Shown here: piece after piece, positions 1-7,243 of the stretch
How the letters are laid out: every line of letters starts with the position of its first letter
Numbering within the stretch: the first letter of the stretch is position 1
Notes under the pieces: generated by a model
The model's input: only the letters and a program-made list of their open reading frames with translations
What the model was told of the DNA's origin: nothing
Database searches by the model: none
Program-made: the position numbers and the translations under genes
Assembly: GCA_934754975.1 (NCBI GenBank)
Contig: CAKVKI010000020.1
Location: 1-19,670, forward strand
Origin: an uncultured Alistipes sp.
GTDB taxonomy: Bacteria > Bacteroidota > Bacteroidia > Bacteroidales > Rikenellaceae
Direction of reading: 5' to 3'
Length of the DNA stretch: 19,670 nt

Positions 1-623
1 ATCTGGACGTCCTTGCGGTCGATGCTCCGCGAAAACAGGTCGAAGGAGGCATGCCCGAGGGGAGTCAGGTCGATGTTGTAAACGATCTCCATGCCTGTGC
101 GGGGCTGCAGCGATTTTATGAACTCCATGTTGCGCTGAAAGTCCGGGAGGTCTCTCAGGACGTACACCTTGCGGGATCCACAGTCGTTTATCAGTTTTTC
201 GTCGGGGAAATGGACGTTGCAGGCGACCACAGGAACAGTATCGAGCAGCCGATGGCGGGTAGACAGCAGCGACGACGAGGCCTGATCGCCCACGACCAGA
301 ATAAGATCGGCCGAGCGGCTTTCGACAATGTCGAGGTATTTCCGGATATGCTCCGCGGCATCCTGCTGACCGGACGTGCAGTCGAGATAATATTTATCCA
401 GCACAGGTTCGATTCCCTGCGCCCTGAACTCCCGTTTTACCGACCTTTCGAAGCTTTCGCGGCCCACTTCGTCCTCCGAGGAGGAATAGATGAGAAAGAC
501 ATTGCTCCGGACCCTGTATTTTGCAGTATACCATTGCCTGAAATGATACCCGAATAAAAAGGTACCCGACAAAACGACAGCCGCGAGAATATATTTAAAT
601 ACTGAGTTCGTAGATTTTACAAT
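1..623 (-). CDS. Membrane-anchored sensor, N-terminal part (substrate-binding-protein-like domain), cut by window edge
   Basis: The minus-strand frame is open from a TGA at 633-635 to position 1 and continues outside the window. The product starts with a hydrophobic segment (about residues 10-28, YILAAVVLSGTFLFGYH). A soluble alpha/beta region follows with VFLIYSSS, DLILVVGDQ and VPVVACNVHFP, the alternation seen in periplasmic-binding-protein folds. Such domains commonly form the sensor of Bacteroidales histidine kinases, but no kinase domain is visible here, so that role is inference. The frame has no ATG or GTG before residue 150. The coordinate given uses an ATT at 621-623, which keeps the membrane anchor. 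A TTG at 570-572 is possible but would cut into it. An indel near the start is another explanation. Confidence 0.6.
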   Translation of the reverse strand, partial: MVKSTNSVFKYILAAVVLSGTFLFGYHFRQWYTAKYRVRSNVFLIYSSSEDEVGRESFERSVKREFRAQGIEPVLDKYYLDCTSGQQDAAEHIRKYLDIVESRSADLILVVGDQASSSLLSTRHRLLDTVPVVACNVHFPDEKLINDCGSRKVYVLRDLPDFQRNMEFIKSLQPRTGMEIVYNIDLTPLGHASFDLFSRSIDRKDVQ

Positions 624-633
624 TTTAGCAAAT

Positions 634-661
634 CAAAGGTAACATATATTTCACGGAACAA
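634..661 (-). promoter_or_regulatory. Promoter of the sensor gene
   Basis: Reading the minus strand, TACCTTTG (641..634) matches the Bacteroidetes -7 consensus TAnnTTTG exactly. A TTG at 661..659 lies 17 bases upstream as a possible -33 element. The promoter is very close to the open frame, so transcription would begin only a few bases before the ATT candidate start. Confidence 0.5.
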
Positions 662-946
662 GCGTTTTTTTACTTTTTTAATAAAAATAACACCACATTG
701 GAAAGATCCGGTAAAGTCGCCCGACTGTGCCAAAAACCTTTCCGGCCGATCTTCGCCCACGCTTCGCTCAGCACGAAACGGCCGTTTTTGTCGATCTGGG
801 CATCCTGTCCCCGGCCGCCGACGCACCGGACCGGGCCGGGAATTTCACCGACAGCCCCGGACGGGCGTACTCCATCGAGAGCCGGGCGCGGTTGTTGACG
901 AACCGGACCGGTTCCGCACCCGGATCGCGCGGCGACAGCAAGCCGT
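642..946. other. Gene-poor stretch between sensor and ccsA; possible decayed coding DNA
   Basis: No intact gene is convincing here. Positions 740-946 are as GC-rich as the neighbouring genes. On the minus strand a frame is open from 956 to a TGA at 768-770 and contains protein-like text (EPVRFVNNRARLSMEYARPG) but has no upstream start. A second minus frame then reads DKNGRFVLSEAWAKIG toward 680. This could be the 3' end of a lost gene or a noncoding repeat. Positions 660-700 are AT-rich and precede the sensor promoter. Confidence 0.35.
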
Positions 947-1738
947 TCAGTTCAGATTATATGTATGCACGCTGGCGCCCTGCGCCGAAGGCAGGTAGTT
1001 GATGCCGTACCAGCACATCTGCAGCAGCACGAACGCCGCGAGCAGCACGACGAGCGCCGTACGTATCCGCCGGGGCCGGGCCAGCCGGAAATGGAGGTAG
1101 CCCAGGCAGACGAACCACGTCGCCGCGGCCCAGGTCTCCTTGGGGTCCCACGCCCAGTAGTGTCCCCACGCTTCCTTGGCCCACACGGCGCCGAACAGCA
1201 TGCCGAGCGTCATAAACGCCAGGCCGGGCCCGACCAGATCGTCGCACACCTCCATATCGCGTTTTCCGGCCGGCTGCCGCCTGATCCACAACAGGCAGAC
1301 GGCCATCACCGCCGCCGCGCCCAGCAGGGCGTAGGCGAACATATAGACGATCACGTGCGGCGCGAACCACGGGCTTTGCAGTGCGGGCATCAGCGTCTTG
1401 TTGTGGATTTCGGGCTTGAACAGATTGATGCAGACGAAAACCAGCGACAGCACGAAACTGAAGCTCAGAATCCACTTGTAACGCCACCGCGAGTAGGTTA
1501 TCAACCCCGCCAGCGGCAGGAAAAACGAATACCACAGGCGCGTTTCGCCCATCGTGCGCATCGGCGGCCGGTCGAGCGAAATCCACATGCCGAGGATAAA
1601 GGCGAAGAAGATCATCAGTCCTGTTCCGGTAAAGACATAGACCAGGGCCGGACGTTTTCCGCGCCACGCGGCAGCCGCGCCGAAGCCCCAGAAGTGGAGC
1701 GCGGCGACAGCGAATAGGGCGAAATAATCCCAGCTCAT
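947..1738 (-). CDS. ccsA: Cytochrome c biogenesis protein CcsA/ResC (haem handling)
   Basis: 263 aa, polytopic membrane protein of System II cytochrome c maturation, which moves haem across the cytoplasmic membrane and attaches it to apocytochromes with CcsB/ResB. The signature is the Trp-rich WWD-type segment GHYWAWDPKETWA (about 192-204). Candidate haem-ligand histidines lie in APHVIVY (H128) and GASVHTY (H258), flanking the WWD loop as the family requires. MRTMGETRLWYSF (60-72) is also typical of the family. The frame is open further upstream, but the ATG at 1738 is chosen because it overlaps the resB stop as ATGA and begins a good membrane segment. It is the last gene of the nrf operon and would serve maturation of NrfA and NrfH. 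Confidence 0.93.
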   Translation of the reverse strand: MSWDYFALFAVAALHFWGFGAAAAWRGKRPALVYVFTGTGLMIFFAFILGMWISLDRPPMRTMGETRLWYSFFLPLAGLITYSRWRYKWILSFSFVLSLVFVCINLFKPEIHNKTLMPALQSPWFAPHVIVYMFAYALLGAAAVMAVCLLWIRRQPAGKRDMEVCDDLVGPGLAFMTLGMLFGAVWAKEAWGHYWAWDPKETWAAATWFVCLGYLHFRLARPRRIRTALVVLLAAFVLLQMCWYGINYLPSAQGASVHTYNLN

Positions 1739-2973
1739 CGCGTTTCCTCCTCTCTTTTGCTTCGGTTGAACCGAACGAAAAGGCAGACCGCTCCCGCGAC
1801 CAGCATCCAGATTCCGGCATATACATAAGGCAGCCAGGGGTCGCGCACCAGCTCGAAAACGCTGACGCCGCTCCAGCGGCCTTTCGTTTGGTCGTAACTC
1901 AACTGGTAGATTTTCCACCCTTCGACCTCAAGCGGGCGATTCACCTCGATCGTATCGGCGAACGTCAGGCCGCTCTCGGTATAGACCTTCACCGCCGATG
2001 CGAACCGCCGGGGTTCGCGGTCGGGCATCACCAGGCTCACGGCATCGTCGAGCCGCAGGGCCTTGTAGGGAAACATGAAACTGCCGCAGCTCACCCAGCC
2101 GCGCCGTTCCGCGCCGGTGGCCGTATTACGCGCCTTCACCAATACGGCCGCAGCCGCTCCCGCCGAGCGGAATCCGGTGAAACGGACCGTATCGGCCGCC
2201 GCGACCGGCGCGGCCATCGGCAGCGACTCCTCGACCGTGATTTCCCAGCCGGGCAGCACACCCCGGCTTACCCCCTCTTCCAGCAAAATATGCCCGGGAG
2301 CGCCCGCAGGCAGCGCCTCTCCGGCGGCATTGTCTATCAGCATCAGTTTGGGCGGATATTCGTCGATCGTAAATTCCTGCAGTTCGACGGCCAGCGGCAG
2401 TTCGTACAGGATGCCCCCGTCATCCGCAGCCCGCCATTCGGCCCTGCCGGTCTGCGCAGTCATCTTCAGCCGCACCATATCGGCACTGCCCAGCGTCGCG
2501 CACACCAGGACGACGAACAACCCCGCATGGTTCAGCAAAAAGGGGATTTTCGACCTGCGCAGCGGAAATCCCGCACGCAGGACGGTCAGTCCGAGCGAAG
2601 TCGTGAGCCAGAGCCAGAGCAGGACGAACGACCACTGCGAAATCATCTGCGAAAAGCCCGGAAGACCGGGAGCGGGACGCTGCGCCGGAAACTGCCGCGT
2701 CAGCCCCATCACGACCGTCAGCGCCGCGACCCATGCCAATGCCGATACCGCGGCAGTATAGGAGCTGAGCCAGCGGAACAGGTAGACGCGGCGGCGCAGC
2801 AGGTGTGCGGCGGCAACGAGCAGCAGATACCCCGCCAGCGCCACAACGTTCACCGGCGCGGCGAAAGCGGCCCACTCGATACGACCGAGGGTCGCCTGCA
2901 ACAGAACTCCCGTTACAAACAACCCACAGCCTGTCGCGATCCCCTCCTTGAATCCCCAGGGTTTCGTCCACAT
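1735..2973 (-). CDS. resB: ResB/CcsB-like cytochrome c biogenesis protein
   Basis: 412 aa. It partners CcsA in System II. Four or five N-terminal hydrophobic segments are visible (for example GCGLFVTGVLLQATL, FVLLWLWLTTSLGLTVL, FLLNHAGLFVVLVCATL). A large extracytoplasmic domain follows, and a last membrane helix lies near the C-terminus (YVYAGIWMLVAGAVCLF). The NHAGLF histidine after the third or fourth helix is a plausible haem ligand. The start lies 5 bases after the nrfA stop and the end overlaps ccsA by four bases, so translation is likely coupled. Assignment rests on topology, context and pairing with ccsA; sequence conservation in ResB is low. Confidence 0.88.
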   Translation of the reverse strand: MWTKPWGFKEGIATGCGLFVTGVLLQATLGRIEWAAFAAPVNVVALAGYLLLVAAAHLLRRRVYLFRWLSSYTAAVSALAWVAALTVVMGLTRQFPAQRPAPGLPGFSQMISQWSFVLLWLWLTTSLGLTVLRAGFPLRRSKIPFLLNHAGLFVVLVCATLGSADMVRLKMTAQTGRAEWRAADDGGILYELPLAVELQEFTIDEYPPKLMLIDNAAGEALPAGAPGHILLEEGVSRGVLPGWEITVEESLPMAAPVAAADTVRFTGFRSAGAAAAVLVKARNTATGAERRGWVSCGSFMFPYKALRLDDAVSLVMPDREPRRFASAVKVYTESGLTFADTIEVNRPLEVEGWKIYQLSYDQTKGRWSGVSVFELVRDPWLPYVYAGIWMLVAGAVCLFVRFNRSKREEETR

Positions 2974-2978
2974 ATGTC

Positions 2979-4460
2979 TCAGATATTAGCCAGACGGCCG
3001 TTCTTCCTGGCGGTTTCGAGCCATGCGGGAACGGTCGTGGTGAGAAACTCCTCCTTCGCCTTGCGTTCGGCGTCCATATCGAGGCCGATGTATTTCTGCG
3101 CTTTGGCCTTGGTCGAAATATCGGGCATCGGCACTTCGTCCGTATAGCCACGCCTGGCCAATACACGCGAGAGGGCCAGGCGGGCCTGCATGGCTTTGTC
3201 CAGACCGTGCGAAAGGATGCGCTGAATCTCCTGCGGGGCGTGAAAGGCTCCGCCATGCGACGCCACGCCGAAATCCCAGCGCCACTGCGCCTGACGGATC
3301 AGGTCCAGCACGGGTTTCATCTGCGCTTGGGTCGCGCCTTTATCCCAGGCGAAGGCGGCTTCGATATGCGCTTTGGCAAGCTCCGTCTCCAGCCGGTTGC
3401 GGATTTCAACGGCTTTGCGCTGACGTTCGTAAACGTTCCGGCGCAGCGTCTGCTCGCCCTCGCGGTGGCAGACCTGACACGTCCGGTCGATCATCGCCAG
3501 CGGGCTCTGGATGCGGTGGTCGCTGAACTTCACGCCGCCCTCGCTCTTGTAGGGCATGTGGCAGTCGGCGCAAGAAACGCCGCGCTGGCCGTGAATCCCC
3601 ATTTGTGCGATCTCGTAATCGGGGTGCTGGGCCTTCAGAATCCGCGCGCGGCTCAGCTTGTGTACATAGTCGGCCAAACCGCTCCGGTCGTAATAAGCCT
3701 CCATCTGCTCGACGGTAAAACCTTCGTCCCACGGGAGTGTCAGGTACTTGCCGTCGCCCTTGAAGAAGTACTCCACATGGCATTGGGCGCAGACCAGCGA
3801 CCGCATCTCCTGCGGCGTAGCTTTGGTGATGTCGCGGCCCTGCCGGGCGAAGGCTTCGACCAACGCCGGGCGGCTGATGTGCAGGTTCATGTTTTCGGGT
3901 TCGTGGCAGTCGGCGCAGCCGATCGGATTGACGATCTCGGAACCGAAAGCCCCCCACTTGTTGTTGTAGAAGTTCTCCACGCCGACCGTCTCCATCATGC
4001 GGGGCACGTCGGAGCTTTTGCAGGTCCAGCAGGTCGAGGGCTGCGGGCCGTCCTTGCCGGTTTTAGGCGCCCCGGTGCGCAGCGAAGCGGTGATGTCCCC
4101 GATGGCGTGCATGTGGCCGCGGGGCGTGGAATAGTCCTTCGAGAAGGCGCAACCGGCCCAGAGGATCACCATTTCGGGACGCTGTTCCAGCACATCGGCC
4201 CGGATGTTGCCGTTGAACTCGCTCTCGAAATCGCACTTCGCGGTTTCGGTCCATGTCTGGTACTCACGGGGATAATTCTGGCTGAAGATCTCGTTGCGGG
4301 CTTCGATCCCCGTGATCTCTACACGCTTGTTGCTGAATACGCTCACCAGTTCGGCGCGACGTTCCATGAGCGACGATACGGTCAGTCCCAATACGAATAC
4401 GACGGCCATGGCACCTCCGAACAACAGCCATCCCTGCCATGATTTTAATTGCTTGCTCAT
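2979..4460 (-). CDS. nrfA: Ammonia-forming cytochrome c nitrite reductase, catalytic subunit NrfA
   Basis: 493 aa, full family length. NrfA reduces nitrite to ammonium with six electrons in the periplasm. The N-terminal helix (about 11-30) is a signal anchor or signal peptide. Five haem motifs are present: the special CWTCK (144-148, lysine-ligated active haem), CADCH (182-186), CAQCH (224-228), CADCH (297-301) and CQVCH (328-332). Catalytic residues align with the known Arg/Tyr/His triad: R154 in CKSSDVPR, Y231 in HVEYFF and H290 in GIHGQRG. Further histidines (H315, H402, H407) fit distal ligands. It follows nrfH by 16 bases and precedes resB by 5. The protein looks intact and functional. 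Confidence 0.98.
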   Translation of the reverse strand: MSKQLKSWQGWLLFGGAMAVVFVLGLTVSSLMERRAELVSVFSNKRVEITGIEARNEIFSQNYPREYQTWTETAKCDFESEFNGNIRADVLEQRPEMVILWAGCAFSKDYSTPRGHMHAIGDITASLRTGAPKTGKDGPQPSTCWTCKSSDVPRMMETVGVENFYNNKWGAFGSEIVNPIGCADCHEPENMNLHISRPALVEAFARQGRDITKATPQEMRSLVCAQCHVEYFFKGDGKYLTLPWDEGFTVEQMEAYYDRSGLADYVHKLSRARILKAQHPDYEIAQMGIHGQRGVSCADCHMPYKSEGGVKFSDHRIQSPLAMIDRTCQVCHREGEQTLRRNVYERQRKAVEIRNRLETELAKAHIEAAFAWDKGATQAQMKPVLDLIRQAQWRWDFGVASHGGAFHAPQEIQRILSHGLDKAMQARLALSRVLARRGYTDEVPMPDISTKAKAQKYIGLDMDAERKAKEEFLTTTVPAWLETARKNGRLANI

Positions 4461-4476
4461 AGTCTTGTATGTGTGA

Positions 4477-4857
4477 TTATTTTTTGCTCATGCCGCCCCG
4501 GCTGCTCACCGCCTGCGCGGTGATCACTTCGTCCTCGGCACGGGTCACGAACGCCGGCACATGCTTCATGCCGTCCAGCCCCTTGAAAGTCCACTTCTTC
4601 ACGGCGTTTTCGTGCGGCACATGACAGTCGTTGCACGTAGCGTCGCGGCTGTGCGAACCGTGCATCCATGTTGCGTAATAAGGCGCCATGATATGGCAGT
4701 TGACGCATGCAGCAGGATCGTCCGTAAGGTAGGTGTGCGCCCGCAGCAGGTACATGAAAAACCCGCTCCCGCCGACGAAGACGCCGCACAGGAGAATGGC
4801 TGTGATTTTGGCGCGACGCGACGACAACACAGCCTTCAGGAACGACGGAATCTTCAT
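4477..4857 (-). CDS. nrfH: NrfH-like cytochrome c quinol dehydrogenase subunit, short form with two haem motifs
   Basis: 126 aa from the ATG at 4857, chosen because the frame upstream runs through the promoter and this start gives a classic short cytoplasmic tail plus one membrane helix (18-38). NrfH takes electrons from menaquinol and passes them to NrfA. CVNCHIM (51-57) is the first haem site with a nearby Met, and CNDCHVP (75-81) the second. NapC/NrfH proteins normally carry four haem motifs and are longer. Here the sequence ends shortly after the region VITAQAVSS, where homologues usually continue to a further C-x-x-C-H, and stops with MSKK. No third motif is seen in the other frames before nrfA. 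It may be a truncated or a clade-specific short form. Confidence 0.85.
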   Translation of the reverse strand: MKIPSFLKAVLSSRRAKITAILLCGVFVGGSGFFMYLLRAHTYLTDDPAACVNCHIMAPYYATWMHGSHSRDATCNDCHVPHENAVKKWTFKGLDGMKHVPAFVTRAEDEVITAQAVSSRGGMSKK

Positions 4858-4876
4858 GCTATCGGAGTTAACGGTA

Positions 4877-4884
4877 CAAAAGTA
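4877..4884 (-). promoter_or_regulatory. nrf operon promoter, -7 box
   Basis: TACTTTTG on the minus strand matches TAnnTTTG exactly and lies 19 bases before the nrfH ATG, which supports the 4857 start. No -33 TTG is well placed (the nearest is 24 bases upstream), consistent with dependence on an activator bound upstream. Confidence 0.55.
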
Positions 4885-4907
4885 GAGAATATTCGCAGAA
4901 TAGGAGT

Positions 4908-4921
4908 GCAATCCGGATTAC
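4908..4921 (-). promoter_or_regulatory. Putative AraC-type operator in the nrf promoter
   Basis: The minus strand reads GTAATCCGGATTGC. Its first 11 bases are identical to the core of the fourth repeat in the araC/hydrolase intergenic region (6147-6157). The core ends 26 bases before the nrf -7 box; the hydrolase copy ends 24 bases before its own -7 box, in the same orientation. AATCCGGATT is also a perfect palindrome. Only one copy is found here, without a partner 21 bp away. Confidence 0.45.
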
Positions 4922-5087
4922 ATTCGGCTATTTTTTTTAAATTTCAAGATGCCGACCGTACTATTTTTAATTTATCGCAACCGGCGAAGACAGGATCCGG
5001 TTGTTGAATCCCGCTGTTTTGCAGGCCGCCCTGAGCCGGGCCGACAAATAACCGGTCCGATACGGCCGGCGGACACGCCTGCCCCTT

Positions 5088-5981
5088 TTAAGCCCGTATC
5101 CGGTATTGATTCGGCGTGCAGCCGGTATGGCGCCTGAAGAAGCGGACGAAATGCTGCGGATACTGGAATCCCAGTTCGCCGGCCACCTGCCCGATCGTCT
5201 TGTCCGGGTCGAGCAGGCTCTCTTTCGCCGCGTCGATCATTTTCAGCTGGATATACTCCTGCGCCGATTTCCCGGTCTCCTTTTTGACCAGGTCGCCGAA
5301 ATAGTTGGGCGACAGGCATATTTTGTCGGCGAAATAGCGCACCGACGGCAGTCCCTCCTTCGCGGCGACGCCCTCCGAGAGATAATCGTCCAGCAATTGC
5401 TCGAAGCGGGCCAGCGCATCGAGATTCAGGTCTTCGCGCGTAACGAACTGACGTTCGTAAAAACGCATGCAATAGTCCAGCAGCAGCTCGATGTTGGTGG
5501 CGATAAGGCCTTTCGAATGTTTGTCGATGGCGTGCCGTAACTCCATTTCGATCTTTTTCAGGCAGTCGAGGACGATCGTCCGCTCCTCTTCCGACAGGTG
5601 CAGGGCTTCGTTGGCTTCGTAGGAAAAGAAGGTGTATTTCCTGATTTTCCGTCCGAGCGACGTGCCGCGGATGAAATCGGGATGAAACAGCAATCCGACG
5701 GATTTCGTGGGAATCCCTTCGATATCGGTATAGCCTACGGTCTGCCCCGGGGCGATGCTGACCACGGTCTGGTCGTCGAAATCATACCCTGTTTTCCCGT
5801 AGTTGATTCGGCATCCCCGGGTCTCCTTGAGGAAAACCGAATAGAACCCCATCGTCATCCGGTAGTTTCCCTGGCTTTCGGCCGTGTCGAAGCGGACCAC
5901 GCCCACCAGCGGGTGGCGGGTCTCGAATCCGAAGAGTTTGTTGTATCGGTCGATCGTATCGACCTTCAGAATCTCATCCAT
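5088..5981 (-). CDS. AraC-family transcriptional regulator
   Basis: 297 aa. The C-terminal third (about 205-295) is an AraC/XylS double helix-turn-helix. The first recognition unit is around SVRYFADKICLSPNYFGDLV and the second around TIGQVAGELGFQYPQHFVRF, ending with the family's GCTPNQYR. The N-terminal 190 residues are a probable cupin-like sensing domain (SIAPGQTVGYTD, LLFHPDF); its ligand is unknown. An upstream ATG at 5999 would lie only a few bases from the -7 box at 6003-6010, so the ATG at 5981 is preferred. The gene is divergent from the hydrolase-MFS operon and faces four direct repeats, the likely operator. It probably activates that operon, and perhaps nrf. Confidence 0.92.
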   Translation of the reverse strand: MDEILKVDTIDRYNKLFGFETRHPLVGVVRFDTAESQGNYRMTMGFYSVFLKETRGCRINYGKTGYDFDDQTVVSIAPGQTVGYTDIEGIPTKSVGLLFHPDFIRGTSLGRKIRKYTFFSYEANEALHLSEEERTIVLDCLKKIEMELRHAIDKHSKGLIATNIELLLDYCMRFYERQFVTREDLNLDALARFEQLLDDYLSEGVAAKEGLPSVRYFADKICLSPNYFGDLVKKETGKSAQEYIQLKMIDAAKESLLDPDKTIGQVAGELGFQYPQHFVRFFRRHTGCTPNQYRIRA

Positions 5982-6002
5982 ATCAGTCGGTTTTCCCATA
6001 CG

Positions 6003-6010
6003 CAAAGATA
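6003..6010 (-). promoter_or_regulatory. araC promoter, -7 box
   Basis: TATCTTTG on the minus strand is an exact TAnnTTTG match, 21 bases before the preferred start at 5981. No clear -33 TTG is seen. Confidence 0.5.
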
Positions 6011-6050
6011 GCGCTTTTTCCCATACGCGACACAGGCCGCCCGAGAGAAA

Positions 6051-6086
6051 CCGTAATCGGGGTAACTTTATCCGTAATCCGGGTAG
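6051..6086 (+). repeat. Direct-repeat operator pair 1
   Basis: Two 15-base copies, CCGTAATCGGGGTAA (6051-6065) and CCGTAATCCGGGTAG (6072-6086), start exactly 21 bp apart, two turns of B-DNA. This is the arrangement AraC-type dimers bind. The pair begins 40 bp upstream of the araC -7 box, so it could also serve autoregulation. Confidence 0.7.
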
Positions 6087-6123
6087 TGCGCTGGGATACA
6101 ACGGATTCGTTTTATTTAAAAAA

Positions 6124-6159
6124 CCGTAATCCGGGTAATTTCATCCGTAATCCGGATAC
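6124..6159 (+). repeat. Direct-repeat operator pair 2
   Basis: Two copies, CCGTAATCCGGGTAA (6124-6138) and CCGTAATCCGGATAC (6145-6159), again start 21 bp apart. The pair starts 52 bp (about five helical turns) after the second copy of pair 1, so all four sites lie roughly on one face of the helix. The last copy ends 22 bp before the hydrolase -7 box, where a -33 element would be, as for activators that touch RNA polymerase. Confidence 0.7.
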
Positions 6160-6181
6160 CGGTCCGAAGCGTTTCGGCAAG

Positions 6182-6189
6182 TAATTTTG
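6182..6189 (+). promoter_or_regulatory. Promoter -7 box of the hydrolase-MFS operon
   Basis: TAATTTTG fits TAnnTTTG exactly and lies 30 bases before the ATG at 6220. No -33 TTG is present; operator copy 4 occupies that position. Confidence 0.6.
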
Positions 6190-6219
6190 CAATGTGGAAA
6201 CCACCAATGGAAAAACGAT

Positions 6220-7242
6220 ATGAAACGAATCCTAATTTTAACGACGACATTTTTTATGATGCACAACATTTCCTCCGCACAGACGGATGCGGACAATTTC
6301 TACCGAAGCGATGCGGTAACCGTCAAGCGGGTCTCCTTCCCCAACCAGTACAAAATGCAGGTCGGCGCGAACCTCTTCCTGCCCGAAGAGCTGAAAGCGG
6401 GTGAAAAACGCCCCGCAATCATCGTCGGACACCCGATGGGAGCCGTCAAGGAGCAGGGCGCGAACCTCTATGCCGCCAAAATGGCCGAACGCGGCTTCGT
6501 CACGCTCGCCATAGACCTGTCGTTCTGGGGCGACAGCGAGGGAGAGCCGCGCAACACGGTCTCCCCGGAGATATACGCCGAAGATTTCAGCGCGGCGGCG
6601 GATTTCCTCGGAACGCGGGAGTTCGTCGACCGGAGCGGCATCGGCGTAATCGGGATTTGCGGCAGCGGAAGTTTCGCCGTCAGCGCGGCGAAGATCGATC
6701 CCCGGCTGAAAGCCGTCGCCACGGTGAGCATGTACGACATGGGCGCGGCCAGCCGCAACGGCCTGAAAAACGCCCAGACGCTCGAGCAGCGGAAGCGGAT
6801 CCAGGCCGAGGCGGCGGAACAGCGCTACGTGGAATTCACAGGCGGGGAAACCGCATACACCGGCGGCACGGTACACGAACTGACCGAAAAATCCACCCCG
6901 ATCGAACGGGAATTTTACGAATTCTACCGCACGCCGCGCGGAGAGTTCACGCCCGAAGGAGCGACGCGCCGGACGACCACGCACCCCACGCTTGCAAGCA
7001 GCGTGAAGTTCATGAACTTCTACCCCTTCAACGACATCGAGACCATCTCGCCGCGCCCGCTGCTCTTCATCACCGGGGAAAACGCCCATTCGCGCGAATT
7101 CAGCGAGGACGCCTTCAGGCGGGCCGCCGAGCCGAAAGAACTGTATATCGTACCGGGCGCGGGCCATGTCGATCTCTACGACCGCACGAGCCTGATCCCG
7201 TTCGACAAACTGGAAGAGTTCTTCGGAAACAGCCTGAAATAA
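6220..7242 (+). CDS. Secreted alpha/beta hydrolase, YcjY / dienelactone hydrolase-like
   Basis: 340 aa from the ATG at 6220. The frame extends upstream only through a TTG inside the -7 box, which is rejected. A signal peptide (1-20, ending HNISSAQ) sends it to the periplasm. The fold is an alpha/beta hydrolase: oxyanion region GHPMGAVKEQG (70-80), nucleophile elbow GVIGICGSGSFA (142-153), and C-terminal acid and His region with VPGAGHVDLYD (311-321, His316). The elbow offers C147 or S149 as nucleophile; the text around it (KAVATVSMYDMG) resembles the YcjY family. The substrate is unknown. It heads an operon with an exporter and cyclophilin-like proteins and is probably under the divergent AraC regulator. 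Confidence 0.9.
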   Translation: MKRILILTTTFFMMHNISSAQTDADNFYRSDAVTVKRVSFPNQYKMQVGANLFLPEELKAGEKRPAIIVGHPMGAVKEQGANLYAAKMAERGFVTLAIDLSFWGDSEGEPRNTVSPEIYAEDFSAAADFLGTREFVDRSGIGVIGICGSGSFAVSAAKIDPRLKAVATVSMYDMGAASRNGLKNAQTLEQRKRIQAEAAEQRYVEFTGGETAYTGGTVHELTEKSTPIEREFYEFYRTPRGEFTPEGATRRTTTHPTLASSVKFMNFYPFNDIETISPRPLLFITGENAHSREFSEDAFRRAAEPKELYIVPGAGHVDLYDRTSLIPFDKLEEFFGNSLK

Positions 7243-7243
7243 G

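Noticed and set aside
51..557. 168-codon plus-strand open frame
   Set aside because: Antisense to the sensor frame on the minus strand, which has a membrane segment and a recognisable fold pattern; the plus frame has neither.
1888..3147. 419-codon plus-strand open frame
   Set aside because: Antisense to resB; rich in Arg/Gln/His as expected for the complement of GC-rich coding DNA, with no domain.
3207..4442. 411-codon plus-strand open frame
   Set aside because: Antisense to nrfA, whose five haem motifs prove the coding strand.
6051..6159. CRISPR-like array
   Set aside because: The repeats are 15 bases with only 6-base spacers within pairs and one 37-base gap; this fits operators, not a CRISPR.
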